The notes under the pieces are model-generated. The model was not told where the DNA came from. It did no database searches and was given only the letters and a program-made list of their open reading frames with translations. Shown piece after piece: positions 51,934 to 61,226 of a stretch of DNA of 64,000 nucleotides (its first letter is position 1; every line of letters starts with the position of its first letter). The translations under genes and the position numbers were made by a program. The DNA comes from Clostridium tertium (GTDB taxonomy: Bacteria > Bacillota > Clostridia > Clostridiales > Clostridiaceae). The stretch lies in contig NZ_JAGGJY010000012.1 in the NCBI RefSeq assembly GCF_017873245.1, forward strand, positions 1 through 64,000, given 5' to 3'.

Positions 51934-53037
51934 TTATTTTTTATAATCTATTTCTATACTACTTACTACATTTTCACCATCTATTGAAAGCTCTATTAAA
52001 TTATCTCCTTTAGTTAATAAAATATCTGAATATTTTTTAACTTTTCTAAATCCACTATCCTTTTCTTTTATATAATATTCATCCATTATTTTGCCATCCT
52101 TAAAAGCCCCAACTACAAAACTACTATTTTCTTGTTCATTTTCAAGTGATGTTTTTTCTTGCTTTTTCATTAAAACTAAATATGCTTTTTCATCACTTGA
52201 AACAAGTGTATCAATAGGGTTTTTGTTTATTAAATCTTTATTTTGTGTGAATATTGTAGGCACAATATAGCTTCCTTTAAACTTAAAAGTTATATCACTT
52301 TCATTTTTAATATAAGTTACATAGCTATTACTTTTTTGCATGTCAGTAGTATTATCAATACTTATCGTATAAGTATATAAAGACTTCTTTAGCATTGGTA
52401 TATAATCACTTCTATCACTTTTTCCTGTGTAATTTAAATTTCTAATGTCTCCATCAAGAAGCTCTAATGCACTACAAGGAAATCCTTCTTTATCAAAATA
52501 TCCTCTATCAATAAAATCAATCATTATCCATTTATTAGCTTCTTTGCTCCAAAACTCAACTATATAATATGAACTTTGCTTACTTAATTTAGCATCAGTT
52601 CTTCTAAACTCTCCAAGTCTTGCTGTATACCCTACACTTTCAAGAAAATCTCTATAAATTATACCAAGATCTCTAGCTGAAGCCTTCTTAGCTCCATTCT
52701 TTTCCTTTAATATATCAAATCCATTTATTCCTTTAGTATTAGGAACATCATCAAATGTAATTATTTCATTTAAAATTTCCGATATTTTTATGGCCTTTTT
52801 AACTTTATCTTTTTCACCTTCTAATTTTTCTTCTATACTATACATATCTTTAAGTATTTTTATTTTTTCATCATTCTTTTCTCCATAAAAGAATTTTATA
52901 TTGCTTTCATTATATATATTATCCCACTTTTTAATAGTAACATCATTTGAATATTTTGATTTAAAAATAAATATAAACCCGATACATATTACTAAAATAA
53001 CTACAATTAGCCTAACTATTTTTTTAGATTTTTTCAA
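51934..53037 (-). CDS. membrane-anchored transglutaminase-like protein with degenerate triad
   Basis: 367 residues with an N-terminal anchor (about 8-25). A transglutaminase-like fold spans about 75-180: ASARDLGIIYRDFLESVGYT aligns with the family's G-V-C-R-D...G-I-P-A-R core, which places Ala121 where the catalytic Cys belongs. YYIVEFW aligns with HAWVEVY, so Tyr157 replaces His. Asp174 (IMIDF) is kept. The C-terminal 170 residues are beta-rich. It is probably a non-catalytic cell-surface or binding domain. It follows a TPR protein gene on the same strand, with a terminator between. Confidence 0.75.
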   Translation of the reverse strand: MKKSKKIVRLIVVILVICIGFIFIFKSKYSNDVTIKKWDNIYNESNIKFFYGEKNDEKIKILKDMYSIEEKLEGEKDKVKKAIKISEILNEIITFDDVPNTKGINGFDILKEKNGAKKASARDLGIIYRDFLESVGYTARLGEFRRTDAKLSKQSSYYIVEFWSKEANKWIMIDFIDRGYFDKEGFPCSALELLDGDIRNLNYTGKSDRSDYIPMLKKSLYTYTISIDNTTDMQKSNSYVTYIKNESDITFKFKGSYIVPTIFTQNKDLINKNPIDTLVSSDEKAYLVLMKKQEKTSLENEQENSSFVVGAFKDGKIMDEYYIKEKDSGFRKVKKYSDILLTKGDNLIELSIDGENVVSSIEIDYKK

Positions 53038-53116
53038 TAAGATCCCCCCATAAATATAATTATATATATAATATAATTATAATAATACCAGAAATTGTAT
53101 TATTTTTCTACATAAA

Positions 53117-53139
53117 AAAAAGTGCCTACTGGCACTTTT
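53117..53139 (-). terminator. terminator after the TPR protein gene
   Basis: AAAAGTGCC-TACT-GGCACTTTT hairpin with A/T tracts on both sides, touching the last codons of the gene at 53138. Confidence 0.8.
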
Positions 53140-54985
53140 AATAAAACAGTTTCAATCCTGTTATTTTAAACTCTTGGGAGCTATCTTTTAAAAACTTATC
53201 ATAAACCTCTTTTGATTTATTATAATTTTCTATAAGAGAATTCTTAGTACTTTCGTCCATACTTGCTGGAATTTCTTCATATGCTGCTTTTATATTTTCA
53301 TATCCTCTTGCAATATCATTTTCAACCATTAAATAATACCAACCTGCATTATTTAATGCCAATATATCTTTTTCATTCATAGAATAAGCTTTACGAGTAA
53401 GCTCAATTCCCTCTTCATTCTTTGAACTCTTTAAATATACAGCACCTAAAGTTCTATAGTATTCCGGATTATCTTCATCAAGCTTTATTGCTTCCTTTAA
53501 GTTGTTAGAAGCATCTTCCCACTTTTCATCAACTATATCTAGCTTAGCAAGTTTAAAATACAACTCACTATCATCTTTTTTAATATTTAAAGCTAACTCA
53601 TAATAATTCCTAGCCTTTTCATTATTAGATTCATAATTTGAATAATAATTTGCTATTTTAATTATTGTTTCATAGTTGTATGGCTCTTTTTTCATAGCAG
53701 TTCTAAAATACGCTTCTGTTGGCTTAATATTTCCTTTTGCTAATAAAATATCAGGAATTAAGCTTTCATAATTATTAGTATATTCTTGATTGGCTATTAT
53801 GCTTTTTTTAGCCAAGTTAAACGCTTCTTCATACTTTTCATTATTAAATGCCTTTACCGCTGAAATATAATATGTTACATATGAATCTTTCTTTTCTTTT
53901 TCTGCTTTTCTTTCAGCTGCTTCTAAATATTCTTCTGCTTCTGAATTATTATTTCTAGATTTACATATTTCATAATTTATAAAATCACTTGCTATTCCAT
54001 CAACATTATTATCATCTAAATCTTTCATTAATTCTTCTGCATCATTTGCAGTTTCTTTTGAAACAGAATAAGCTTTTGCTAGAAGCATTTTATATGCATC
54101 CTCATTTGTATTATTCTCTATCTTAGCTTGTATTGATTCTATTAATTTTTCACTATTAAATGAAGACATATCTTCTATAACATCATATATTTTCAATTCA
54201 TTCTTATCTAAATACCATGCATCTTTTAAGAGTTCAAGTCCTTTATCCCATCTATTAATTAGCATATTCATATTAGCTAACACACAAACATCATAAGCTG
54301 ATTTTTCATCTATAGGATACTCTTCTGTTAACATTTCAGCTTTATATATATGGTTATTTGAAATATAAGCTGAGAATAATGTCTTTAAAATTTCTTTGTT
54401 CCTTCCATACTCACTTATATATTGTTCTCCAAGTGAAATAGCTTCATCATATTCTTTGTTCATTATAAAGGTAAACAGCATAGAATTGATCAATTCTATA
54501 TCTTTATCTTTATATTTATCAAAGCCCTCTTCTTTTATTATTCTATCTCTTTTTATTATTGCTTCCTTTAAAAGAGAACTTGATTTTTTAATATCACCTT
54601 TTATAGAATATATATCAGCAGATTTTACTGTCCAAATTGGCCAATTTTCTTCTTTTTGCATTTTATTATATTCTTCAATTGATTCATCATACTTATTTTC
54701 ATAATATAGATATTCTGCACTATTTTTAGTTATGTTAATTTCCTCAACAGTTGTAAAGTTCTTTATTCCTAATATCATAGCAAGTACAAATAAACAAGGA
54801 ATACCAATCATAACAACTGGTTCAATATATGGATTTTTTTCATTCATTTTTTTGTATGTATTATTTATTTTTTTGCTTGTCCTATTAATGCTCTTTCCCA
54901 ATGGCTTAATTACAATTTTTAGTTTTTTAACAAACGGTTTCAAGCACTTTATTATAGTAGAAAAAAGCTTGTCTGTTTCTTTCAT
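53138..54985 (-). CDS. membrane-anchored tetratricopeptide repeat protein
   Basis: 615 residues: a basic N-terminal cytoplasmic segment (1-52, Lys-rich), one membrane helix (about 54-72, VVMIGIPCLFVLAMILGI), then an array of TPR-like helical pairs (about 85-600). The clearest repeats are EYLYYENKYDESIEEYNKMQ, NYYELALNIKKDDSELYFKL and YYRTLGAVYLKSSKNEEGIE. It is a scaffold on the outer face or in the cytoplasm, depending on topology; the positive-inside rule puts the repeats outside. Partner unknown; the transglutaminase-fold protein downstream is a candidate. Confidence 0.8.
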   Translation of the reverse strand: MKETDKLFSTIIKCLKPFVKKLKIVIKPLGKSINRTSKKINNTYKKMNEKNPYIEPVVMIGIPCLFVLAMILGIKNFTTVEEINITKNSAEYLYYENKYDESIEEYNKMQKEENWPIWTVKSADIYSIKGDIKKSSSLLKEAIIKRDRIIKEEGFDKYKDKDIELINSMLFTFIMNKEYDEAISLGEQYISEYGRNKEILKTLFSAYISNNHIYKAEMLTEEYPIDEKSAYDVCVLANMNMLINRWDKGLELLKDAWYLDKNELKIYDVIEDMSSFNSEKLIESIQAKIENNTNEDAYKMLLAKAYSVSKETANDAEELMKDLDDNNVDGIASDFINYEICKSRNNNSEAEEYLEAAERKAEKEKKDSYVTYYISAVKAFNNEKYEEAFNLAKKSIIANQEYTNNYESLIPDILLAKGNIKPTEAYFRTAMKKEPYNYETIIKIANYYSNYESNNEKARNYYELALNIKKDDSELYFKLAKLDIVDEKWEDASNNLKEAIKLDEDNPEYYRTLGAVYLKSSKNEEGIELTRKAYSMNEKDILALNNAGWYYLMVENDIARGYENIKAAYEEIPASMDESTKNSLIENYNKSKEVYDKFLKDSSQEFKITGLKLFY

Positions 54986-55154
54986 AACTTAATCCACCTT
55001 TTCATTTTATCTACACAATTATTATATAATATACATTTTATCAAATATTTTTAACTATTACAATTGAAATCTTTACAAATTTCGCCTAATAATTAATACT
55101 TATTTTAAACATATTAAAATTAACGAAGAAACTTTAAATAAATTTAATTTAATT

Positions 55155-55191
55155 TTAAAAAGCTAATAATAAAACTATTATCAGCTTTTTA
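55155..55191 (-). terminator. terminator of the SsuABC-like transporter operon
   Basis: AAAAAGCTGATAATA / TATTATTAGCTTTTT (one mismatch pair region) followed by AAAATT, 10 bp beyond the permease stop. Confidence 0.75.
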
Positions 55192-55200
55192 ATTTCAACA

Positions 55201-55989
55201 CTAATTTATATTTTTTAATCTTTCTTCAATCTTTGCAACAATCATATACATAACAAATGCTATTACTGAAAGAATTACAATACTCATCATAACCATATCT
55301 AATTGTGAAATTTGTCCACCATATACTATTAGAAATCCTAATCCTTCTCTTGCTACTAAGAATTCACCCATAATAACCCCTACCCAAGATAAACCAACAT
55401 TTATTTTTAATGCAGAAATTAATACTTGGATATTTGATGGGAATACAAGATACCTTAGTGTTTGAAACTTTGTAGCTTGTAGTGTTTGCATAAGCTTTAG
55501 TTTACCTTTATCAACTTCATTAAAGCCTGTTAATACTGTTATTATTGTAGTTACTATAGAAATTAAAAGTGCTATAACGATTATCGCTGTCATACCATTT
55601 CCTACCCAAAATATTACTATTGGTGCAAGTGCAACTTTGGGTAAAGCATTTAATACTACTAAGTATGGATCTAACACTTTTGATGTAAAAGGTGATGCCC
55701 ATAATACAATAGCTATAATTGCTCCAAGCACCGTTCCTAATGTAAATCCTAATATTGTTTCATAACAAGTTATTAATATATGCTTAAGCAATGTTCCTTC
55801 TTTTACAAAAGATATAAATGAATCAAGTATCCTAGATGGACTTGATGTTAGAAATGGATCTATCCATTTCATCCTTGCTGCTACTTCCCATAAAACAATA
55901 AATATTAATAATATAGCTACTCTAAATACAGCTATCTTAATTCTATCTCTTTTTACTTTTTTAATATAATCCTCATGTTCTTTACTCAT
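55201..55989 (-). CDS. ABC transporter permease (SsuC/ThiX/TauC family)
   Basis: 262 residues with six membrane segments and the BPD_transp_1 EAA loop (MQTLQATKFQTLRYLVFPSN, about 163-182). N-terminal LWEVAARMKWIDPFLTSSPS is typical of the nitrate/sulfonate/thiamine-precursor permease family. It overlaps the ATPase gene by 8 bp. Third gene of the operon. Confidence 0.9.
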   Translation of the reverse strand: MSKEHEDYIKKVKRDRIKIAVFRVAILLIFIVLWEVAARMKWIDPFLTSSPSRILDSFISFVKEGTLLKHILITCYETILGFTLGTVLGAIIAIVLWASPFTSKVLDPYLVVLNALPKVALAPIVIFWVGNGMTAIIVIALLISIVTTIITVLTGFNEVDKGKLKLMQTLQATKFQTLRYLVFPSNIQVLISALKINVGLSWVGVIMGEFLVAREGLGFLIVYGGQISQLDMVMMSIVILSVIAFVMYMIVAKIEERLKNIN

Positions 55990-56749
55990 TTACACTGTCC
56001 AACTCCTTCCATAGCAAATTGAAATATTCATTAAATTCTGGTTCCTTTCTTCTTTGAAACGGAGTTGCCTCAGCATTTTTAAATGTTATCTTTACATCTA
56101 ATTTTACCTTTGCAGGTCTTTTCGTAAGAACTATTATCCTATCAGAAGTTGCAATTGCTTCTCCTAAATCATGAGTTACCATTATAGCTGTTTTTCCTTC
56201 TCTTTTTATTATACTCTTAACATCATCACACACTTTAAGCCTTGTTTGATAATCTAAAGCTGAAAATGGCTCATCTAAAAGTAGAACATCTGGATTTAAT
56301 GCAAGAGTTCTAATAAGTGCTACCCTTTGCCTCATTCCTCCTGAAAGCTCTGCTGGCTTATGATTTTTAAACTTAGATAATTGATAATTATCTAACAACT
56401 TGTCAGCTCTTTGTATATTTTCTTCATTGTCTAAGCCTTTTATCTTTAACCCTAATAATACATTGCTTCTAACAGAAAGCCATTTAAACAAATAGTCTTT
56501 TTGAAACATGTATCCCATTTTATCTAATCTATTATTTATATCTTTATCTATATAAATTATTTTTCCATCAGAAGGTTTTAAAAGACCACTAATAATATTT
56601 AAAAGCGTTGATTTCCCACATCCTGATGGCCCTATTATGCTAACGAACTCCCCCTTTTCTATTGAAAAATTTACATTTTCTATAGCCTTTGTCTCACCCT
56701 TCAAAGAGTGATAAGTTAAACTTATATTTGATATATCTATTAAACTCAA
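55982..56749 (-). CDS. ABC transporter ATP-binding protein (SsuB/TauB/ThiZ family)
   Basis: 255 residues. Walker A GPSGCGKST (about 39-47), Q-loop GYMFQKDYLF, signature LSGGMRQR, Walker B VLLLDEPFSALD and switch MVTHD are complete. It energises the permease it overlaps. A perfect hairpin separates it from the binding-protein gene upstream. Confidence 0.92.
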   Translation of the reverse strand: MSLIDISNISLTYHSLKGETKAIENVNFSIEKGEFVSIIGPSGCGKSTLLNIISGLLKPSDGKIIYIDKDINNRLDKMGYMFQKDYLFKWLSVRSNVLLGLKIKGLDNEENIQRADKLLDNYQLSKFKNHKPAELSGGMRQRVALIRTLALNPDVLLLDEPFSALDYQTRLKVCDDVKSIIKREGKTAIMVTHDLGEAIATSDRIIVLTKRPAKVKLDVKITFKNAEATPFQRRKEPEFNEYFNLLWKELDSVNE

Positions 56750-56800
56750 ATCTATACCTCCTTTCTAATTTATGTAAATATTTATAGAAGGAAGTTTATT

Positions 56801-56828
56801 AGCTAGCTCTAGTATTCTAGAGCTAGCT
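56801..56828 (-). promoter_or_regulatory. intercistronic hairpin between binding-protein and ATPase genes
   Basis: AGCTAGCTCTAG / CTAGAGCTAGCT, a 12-bp perfect stem with a 4-nt loop (AATA on the minus strand). No T run follows, so it is not a terminator. It is 10 bp after the binding-protein stop and fits a 3'-end stabiliser that raises binding-protein mRNA over the rest of the operon. Confidence 0.65.
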
Positions 56829-56837
56829 CTTGAAGAT

Positions 56838-57866
56838 TTACTTAGAATTCATTGCTTCTTCTGAAAAACTATTATTAACTATCTTTTCAAATGACGGTCT
56901 ATCTGTCAATAAGCTACTATCATAACTTTCTATTACATCCATTAATCTAGTTAGATCTTCTTCTTCAATTGATGGCTTAGTAGATATAGCATTTATCTCT
57001 TTGTAATTCTTAACAACTGAAACTATTATGTCTTTATCAGTTCCTGGGAAAAATGAAATTATTGAATCAGCTATTTCTTCATCACTATGTGATTCAACCC
57101 ATTGTTGACCTTTATAAATTGCATTTGTAAATTTTTGAAGTATTTCTGGGTTTTTATCCATGTAAGATTTAGTTGTAAAGAAACAAGTATAAGGTAAGTC
57201 TCCAACTGCTTCTCCGATTGATGCTATAATCTTACCACTACCTTCTTTTTCTAACATAGAAGCTGTTGGCTCAAATAATGTTACATATTCACCTGTACCA
57301 GCTTTAAAAGCACCTGATGTAGCAGTGAAATCTATATTAGTTACCATATTTACATCAGTTTTAGGATCTAATCCATTTTGTTTTAATACATATTCAAATG
57401 CCATTTCTGGAACACCACCTGGTCTTCCTCCTATAACTTCTGCTCCTTTTAAATCAGTCCATTTAAAATCTTCATCTGCTTCTCTTCCAACTAAAAATGC
57501 TCCATCTGTTTGTGTTAATTGTGCAAAGAGTACTGGGTAATCCTCTCTGCCTTGATTATTAATGTACACAGTTTGCTCAGGTCCACAAAATCCTATATCT
57601 GCATTTTTACTTAAAACTTGTTGCATTGTTTTATCAGCACCTTGTCCTGTTGCTAAATCTATTTCTAATCCTTCTTCTTCGAATAATCCTTCATTTATAG
57701 CAACGTACATTGGTGCATAAAATACAGAACGAACAACTTCATTTAATCTAACCTTTGTTAATTCATTATTAGAATTTTTATTATCTTTTGAGCAAGAAAT
57801 AAAACTAAGGCTTGTGATACCTATTAATGCTATTAGAGATGCAACTTTAATTAATTTACTTTTCAT
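56838..57866 (-). CDS. ABC transporter substrate-binding lipoprotein (SsuA/THI5-like)
   Basis: 342 residues. Lipoprotein signal peptide with lipobox ISCS (Cys about 25), then the NMT1/THI5-like fold: VRSVFYAPMYVAINEGLFEE, the acidic-polar ADIGFCGPEQTV and GGRPGGVPEM, which contact the ligand in thiamine-precursor and sulfonate receptors. The substrate could be a formylaminopyrimidine, a sulfonate or a related compound. No TPP riboswitch (THI element) is visible upstream, which weakens the thiamine case. First gene of the operon. Confidence 0.88.
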   Translation of the reverse strand: MKSKLIKVASLIALIGITSLSFISCSKDNKNSNNELTKVRLNEVVRSVFYAPMYVAINEGLFEEEGLEIDLATGQGADKTMQQVLSKNADIGFCGPEQTVYINNQGREDYPVLFAQLTQTDGAFLVGREADEDFKWTDLKGAEVIGGRPGGVPEMAFEYVLKQNGLDPKTDVNMVTNIDFTATSGAFKAGTGEYVTLFEPTASMLEKEGSGKIIASIGEAVGDLPYTCFFTTKSYMDKNPEILQKFTNAIYKGQQWVESHSDEEIADSIISFFPGTDKDIIVSVVKNYKEINAISTKPSIEEEDLTRLMDVIESYDSSLLTDRPSFEKIVNNSFSEEAMNSK

Positions 57867-58075
57867 TCAAACCTCCTTAAGGTTTCTAATTGTTATCATA
57901 ATTTATAATATGAGTTCAGAGCAAATTTTGTTAAAAAATAAGATATTTTAATTTATACTAGGTATTTCTGTAACTGATTACATTTAAAAGTAAGTTATGT
58001 AAATTTTATTATTGCATTTACATCTTTATTTAATAGTGATAAATTATTAATTGGATAGTTTAAGGAGGTCACAAA

Positions 58076-58453
58076 ATGAAAATTTTTAGAGAAGCAATAA
58101 TAATTCTTGGTATTTACTTAATTGGAGAGCTTATTTCTAAAGGTCTTTCGTTACCTATACCTGGTAATATATTAGGAATGATAATCTTATTAATATTACT
58201 ATGTAGCAAGACAATTAAAGTTGAAAAAGTTGAAACTGTATCTAACTTCTTTTTAGATCACCTTGCCTTTTTCTTCATTCCTGCTGGTGTAGGACTTATT
58301 ACATCCTTTGATTCTATTAAAGATAGTTTAATACTTATTATACTATTATGCATAATTACTACATCTATCGTTATAGTAGTCACAGGAAGTGTAGTTCAAT
58401 TTGTTATGAATTTCCAAAAGAGAAAAACTAAGAAAGGATATGAATTAAAATAA
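58076..58453 (+). CDS. lrgA: CidA/LrgA family holin-like protein
   Basis: 125 residues with four membrane segments. LGIYLIGELISKGLSLPIPGN followed by ILGMIILLILL near the N-terminus, and LDHLAFFFIPAGVGLI in the middle, are the family signature. CidA/LrgA proteins are holin-like modulators of murein hydrolase activity and act with LrgB in pyruvate transport in some species. Its stop overlaps the lrgB start by one base. AAGGAGG precedes the ATG. Confidence 0.9.
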   Translation: MKIFREAIIILGIYLIGELISKGLSLPIPGNILGMIILLILLCSKTIKVEKVETVSNFFLDHLAFFFIPAGVGLITSFDSIKDSLILIILLCIITTSIVIVVTGSVVQFVMNFQKRKTKKGYELK

Positions 58454-59157
58454 TGAACATTTTAACTGAAAACATCTTATTTGGACTAGTAATTTCACTA
58501 ATAGCCTTTGAAATCGGACTTTTTATCTATAAAAAAACAAAAATCCCACTATTTAATCCACTACTAATATCTATAGCTTTAGTAATTGGATTTTTAGTAT
58601 TATTTAATATAGATTTTGATGTTTATAATAAAGGTGGACAATTTATAAATATGTTTCTAGGACCTGCTACAGTAGTTTTGGCAGTACCTTTATATAAACA
58701 ATTGCAATTACTTAAAGAACACTTATTACCAATAGTGACAGGTATATTGATTGGAAGTAGTGTTGGAATAGCTTCAGTTTTCTTAATAGGTAATATTTTT
58801 GGAATGGAAAATATACTTACTATCTCTTTACTTTCTAAATCTGTTACTACACCTATAGGAATAGAAATTACAAATCAACTTGGGGGATTAGCTCCTGTAA
58901 CAGTATTGTCCATAATTCTATCTGGAATAATCGGTGCTGTAGTAGGACCTATTCTTTGTAAGGTATTTAAGATTAAAGAAAGGGTTGCAGTTGGAATTTC
59001 ATTAGGAACTGCTGCACATGCTGTAGGAACAACAAAGGCATTAGAACTTGGTGAAACTGAAGGAGCTATGAGTTCTTTATCTATTGGAATTGCAGGTATA
59101 ATGACAGTATTTTTAGCTCCAGCTTTATATAGTTTATTTTTAATATTTATAAAATAA
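58453..59157 (+). CDS. lrgB: LrgB family protein
   Basis: 234 residues with six to seven membrane segments. Family motifs are NMFLGPATVVLAVPLYKQL (about 66-84), LLSKSVTTPIGIEI (about 127-140) and GTAAHAVGTTKALELGE (about 195-211). Works with LrgA, translationally coupled to it. No LytSR-type regulator is next to the pair. Confidence 0.93.
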   Translation: MNILTENILFGLVISLIAFEIGLFIYKKTKIPLFNPLLISIALVIGFLVLFNIDFDVYNKGGQFINMFLGPATVVLAVPLYKQLQLLKEHLLPIVTGILIGSSVGIASVFLIGNIFGMENILTISLLSKSVTTPIGIEITNQLGGLAPVTVLSIILSGIIGAVVGPILCKVFKIKERVAVGISLGTAAHAVGTTKALELGETEGAMSSLSIGIAGIMTVFLAPALYSLFLIFIK

Positions 59158-59160
59158 ATA

Positions 59161-59205
59161 AAACTAGTAAAGTTTAATTATATGTTAAACTTTACTAGTT
59201 TTATT
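59161..59205. terminator. bidirectional terminator
   Basis: AAACTAGTAAAGTTTAA / TTAAACTTTACTAGTTT, 17-bp perfect stem with a 7-nt loop and T-rich 3' side, between lrgB and the convergent topoisomerase gene. Confidence 0.9.
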
Positions 59206-61158
59206 TTATTGGTTCTTTATTTTTAATAGCTTTGTATTTAAAAGTCCTATATTAGAATTATTCAATACTCTAGAAGTATTCTTCCTAGTATAAGCTTCTA
59301 ATTTAACCATAAATTCATCTGGTTTAATTTCTTTATCATTTACCATCTTTAAGCCCTTTTCCCAAGAAGCTGTCAAAGATGGATTTAAAAGCGAAGGAAT
59401 AGATACACTAATTGCTTCATAAATCATTTCCCCAAGTTCTGTTGGAGTTATAACTTGTGTTTTTTTATTTGATTGTATGTATTCTATATTAATTAATTTT
59501 TTTAATATTTCAGCCCTAGTTGCTGAAGTTCCTATACCAGCGCCCTTTATATGCTCTCGTAACTCTTCATCTTCTATTAACTTACCTGCATTTTCCATAG
59601 CAATTATCATTGAACCTGTTGTATATCTCTTTGGAGGAGATGTTTCTCCCTCTTTTATTTCCAACTCATTTAGATTTAATTTTGTTCCTTTTCTTAAATT
59701 CTCTGGAAAGGCTTCTTGTTCTTCATCTTTTTCATTCCCAAGAACAATTAAATATCCTCTATCAACACATATCTTTTTATTTAAAATAAAATTTTCCTTC
59801 CCAACTGAAATTGTAATAGACATTTTGCTATATTGAGCTGGTGGATAGAAAATAGATAAAAATCTTCTAAGTATAATATAATAAACTTGTTTATCTAGAC
59901 TAGGTAATTTACTTAGAGTATCTTTTCCCTCCCCTGTTGGTATAATAGCATAGTGATCTGTAATTTTACTATCATCTACGTATTTACTTTTCATTATAGA
60001 CTTTGAATAATCTTTTTCTAGTATCTCACTTGTAATATTAGTTAATTCTTCTCCAATTGGCATATTTTTAAGTTTTATTATATTACCTTTTATTCCTTTT
60101 GCAACTGCAGTAGATAGCACTCTTGCATCTGTTCTTGGATATGTAACCATCTTTTTTTCATACAATCCTTGAACTATTTTTAATGTTTCATCAGGACTTA
60201 TTTTAAATCTCTTTGTGCATTCATTTTGTAATTCTGCTAAATTATATAAAAGTGGTGCATTCTTTTTTTCCTTTGTTTTTTTAACTTCCTTAACTGTTCC
60301 AAAGCCAATATCTCTTAAATCCTTAATTAAAATTTCAGCATCTTCTTTTTTTTTGAATCCTACCTCATTATAAAGCTTTGGAGATTCAAAATACTCAGAG
60401 CCTTCTATTGCTTTCCAATCACCTTTTATAATAGACTCATCATTATCCCTAATAAAGTCTCCAGATATCTTATAAAAAGATGTCTTTTTAAAACTTCTTA
60501 TTTCTCTTTCTCTTTCTACTACCATTCCAAGAACGCAAGTCATCACTCTTCCAACCGCTACCACCACATTCTTATCTTTTCTTAATACATTAGCTAGTGT
60601 CTTTCCATACATAAGAGTCAATAACCTTGAAAAATTTATACCAAAGATATAATCTTCCTTTGCTCTTAAATATGCTGAATGTGCTAATGAATCATATTCT
60701 GATAGTGGTTTTGCTTCTTTAATACCTCTTTTTATTTCTTCTTCTGTTTGAGAGTCAATCCAAACTCTTTTTTTTATCTTATTGGGTTTACCAGCCATAT
60801 CATCTACTAATCTATATATATATTCTCCTTCTCTTCCAGAGTCAGTACATACATATATACTATCAACATCTTCTCTATTCATTAAACTACTAACAATATT
60901 AAATTGAGCTGAAGCTGAAGAAATAACTTCATATTTATACTCAGTAGGTAAAAAGGGTAAATCTCTCAAGTTCCAAAATTTTAATTTTTCGTCATAAGCT
61001 TCTGGATAACTCATAGTAACCATATGACCTACACACCATGTAAAAATGCTTTTTTCTCCCTCTATATATCCATTGCTTCTTTTCCCCTTAACATTAAGTA
61101 GCTTTACAAAATCCATAGCTACTGATGGTTTTTCTGCTATAAATAAAGTTTTCCCCAT
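59206..61158 (-). CDS. topB: DNA topoisomerase III
   Basis: A 650-residue type IA topoisomerase. TOPRIM: FIAEKPSVAMDF (7-18, catalytic Glu9) and CTDSGREGE (104-112, the DxDxE equivalent reads D106-S-G-R-E110-G-E). The active-site tyrosine is Tyr340 in VTYPRTDARVL. LKGAGIGTSATRAEIL-like helices follow, and there is no C-terminal zinc finger. It decatenates DNA by single-strand passage. It is a chromosomal single gene with no plasmid transfer functions nearby, although topB is also frequent on mobile elements. Confidence 0.93.
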   Translation of the reverse strand: MGKTLFIAEKPSVAMDFVKLLNVKGKRSNGYIEGEKSIFTWCVGHMVTMSYPEAYDEKLKFWNLRDLPFLPTEYKYEVISSASAQFNIVSSLMNREDVDSIYVCTDSGREGEYIYRLVDDMAGKPNKIKKRVWIDSQTEEEIKRGIKEAKPLSEYDSLAHSAYLRAKEDYIFGINFSRLLTLMYGKTLANVLRKDKNVVVAVGRVMTCVLGMVVEREREIRSFKKTSFYKISGDFIRDNDESIIKGDWKAIEGSEYFESPKLYNEVGFKKKEDAEILIKDLRDIGFGTVKEVKKTKEKKNAPLLYNLAELQNECTKRFKISPDETLKIVQGLYEKKMVTYPRTDARVLSTAVAKGIKGNIIKLKNMPIGEELTNITSEILEKDYSKSIMKSKYVDDSKITDHYAIIPTGEGKDTLSKLPSLDKQVYYIILRRFLSIFYPPAQYSKMSITISVGKENFILNKKICVDRGYLIVLGNEKDEEQEAFPENLRKGTKLNLNELEIKEGETSPPKRYTTGSMIIAMENAGKLIEDEELREHIKGAGIGTSATRAEILKKLINIEYIQSNKKTQVITPTELGEMIYEAISVSIPSLLNPSLTASWEKGLKMVNDKEIKPDEFMVKLEAYTRKNTSRVLNNSNIGLLNTKLLKIKNQ

Positions 61159-61182
61159 AGAAACTTCCTTTCCAAATGAAAT

Positions 61183-61202
61183 AAACCTTCAGAAGAAGGC
61201 TT
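61183..61202 (-). terminator. short hairpin between tspO and topB
   Basis: AAGCCTTC-TTCT-GAAGGTTT on the minus strand followed by ATTTCATTT; a weak terminator that may allow readthrough into topB. Confidence 0.5.
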
Positions 61203-61226
61203 ATTAATATTATACTACATATTAAA

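Noticed and set aside
57867..58075. possible TPP riboswitch before the THI5-like transporter
   Set aside because: No CUGAGA or other conserved THI-element block is present on the minus strand.
59206..61158. topB as a sign of an integrative conjugative element
   Set aside because: No relaxase, type IV secretion or integrase genes are nearby. The neighbours are housekeeping genes.
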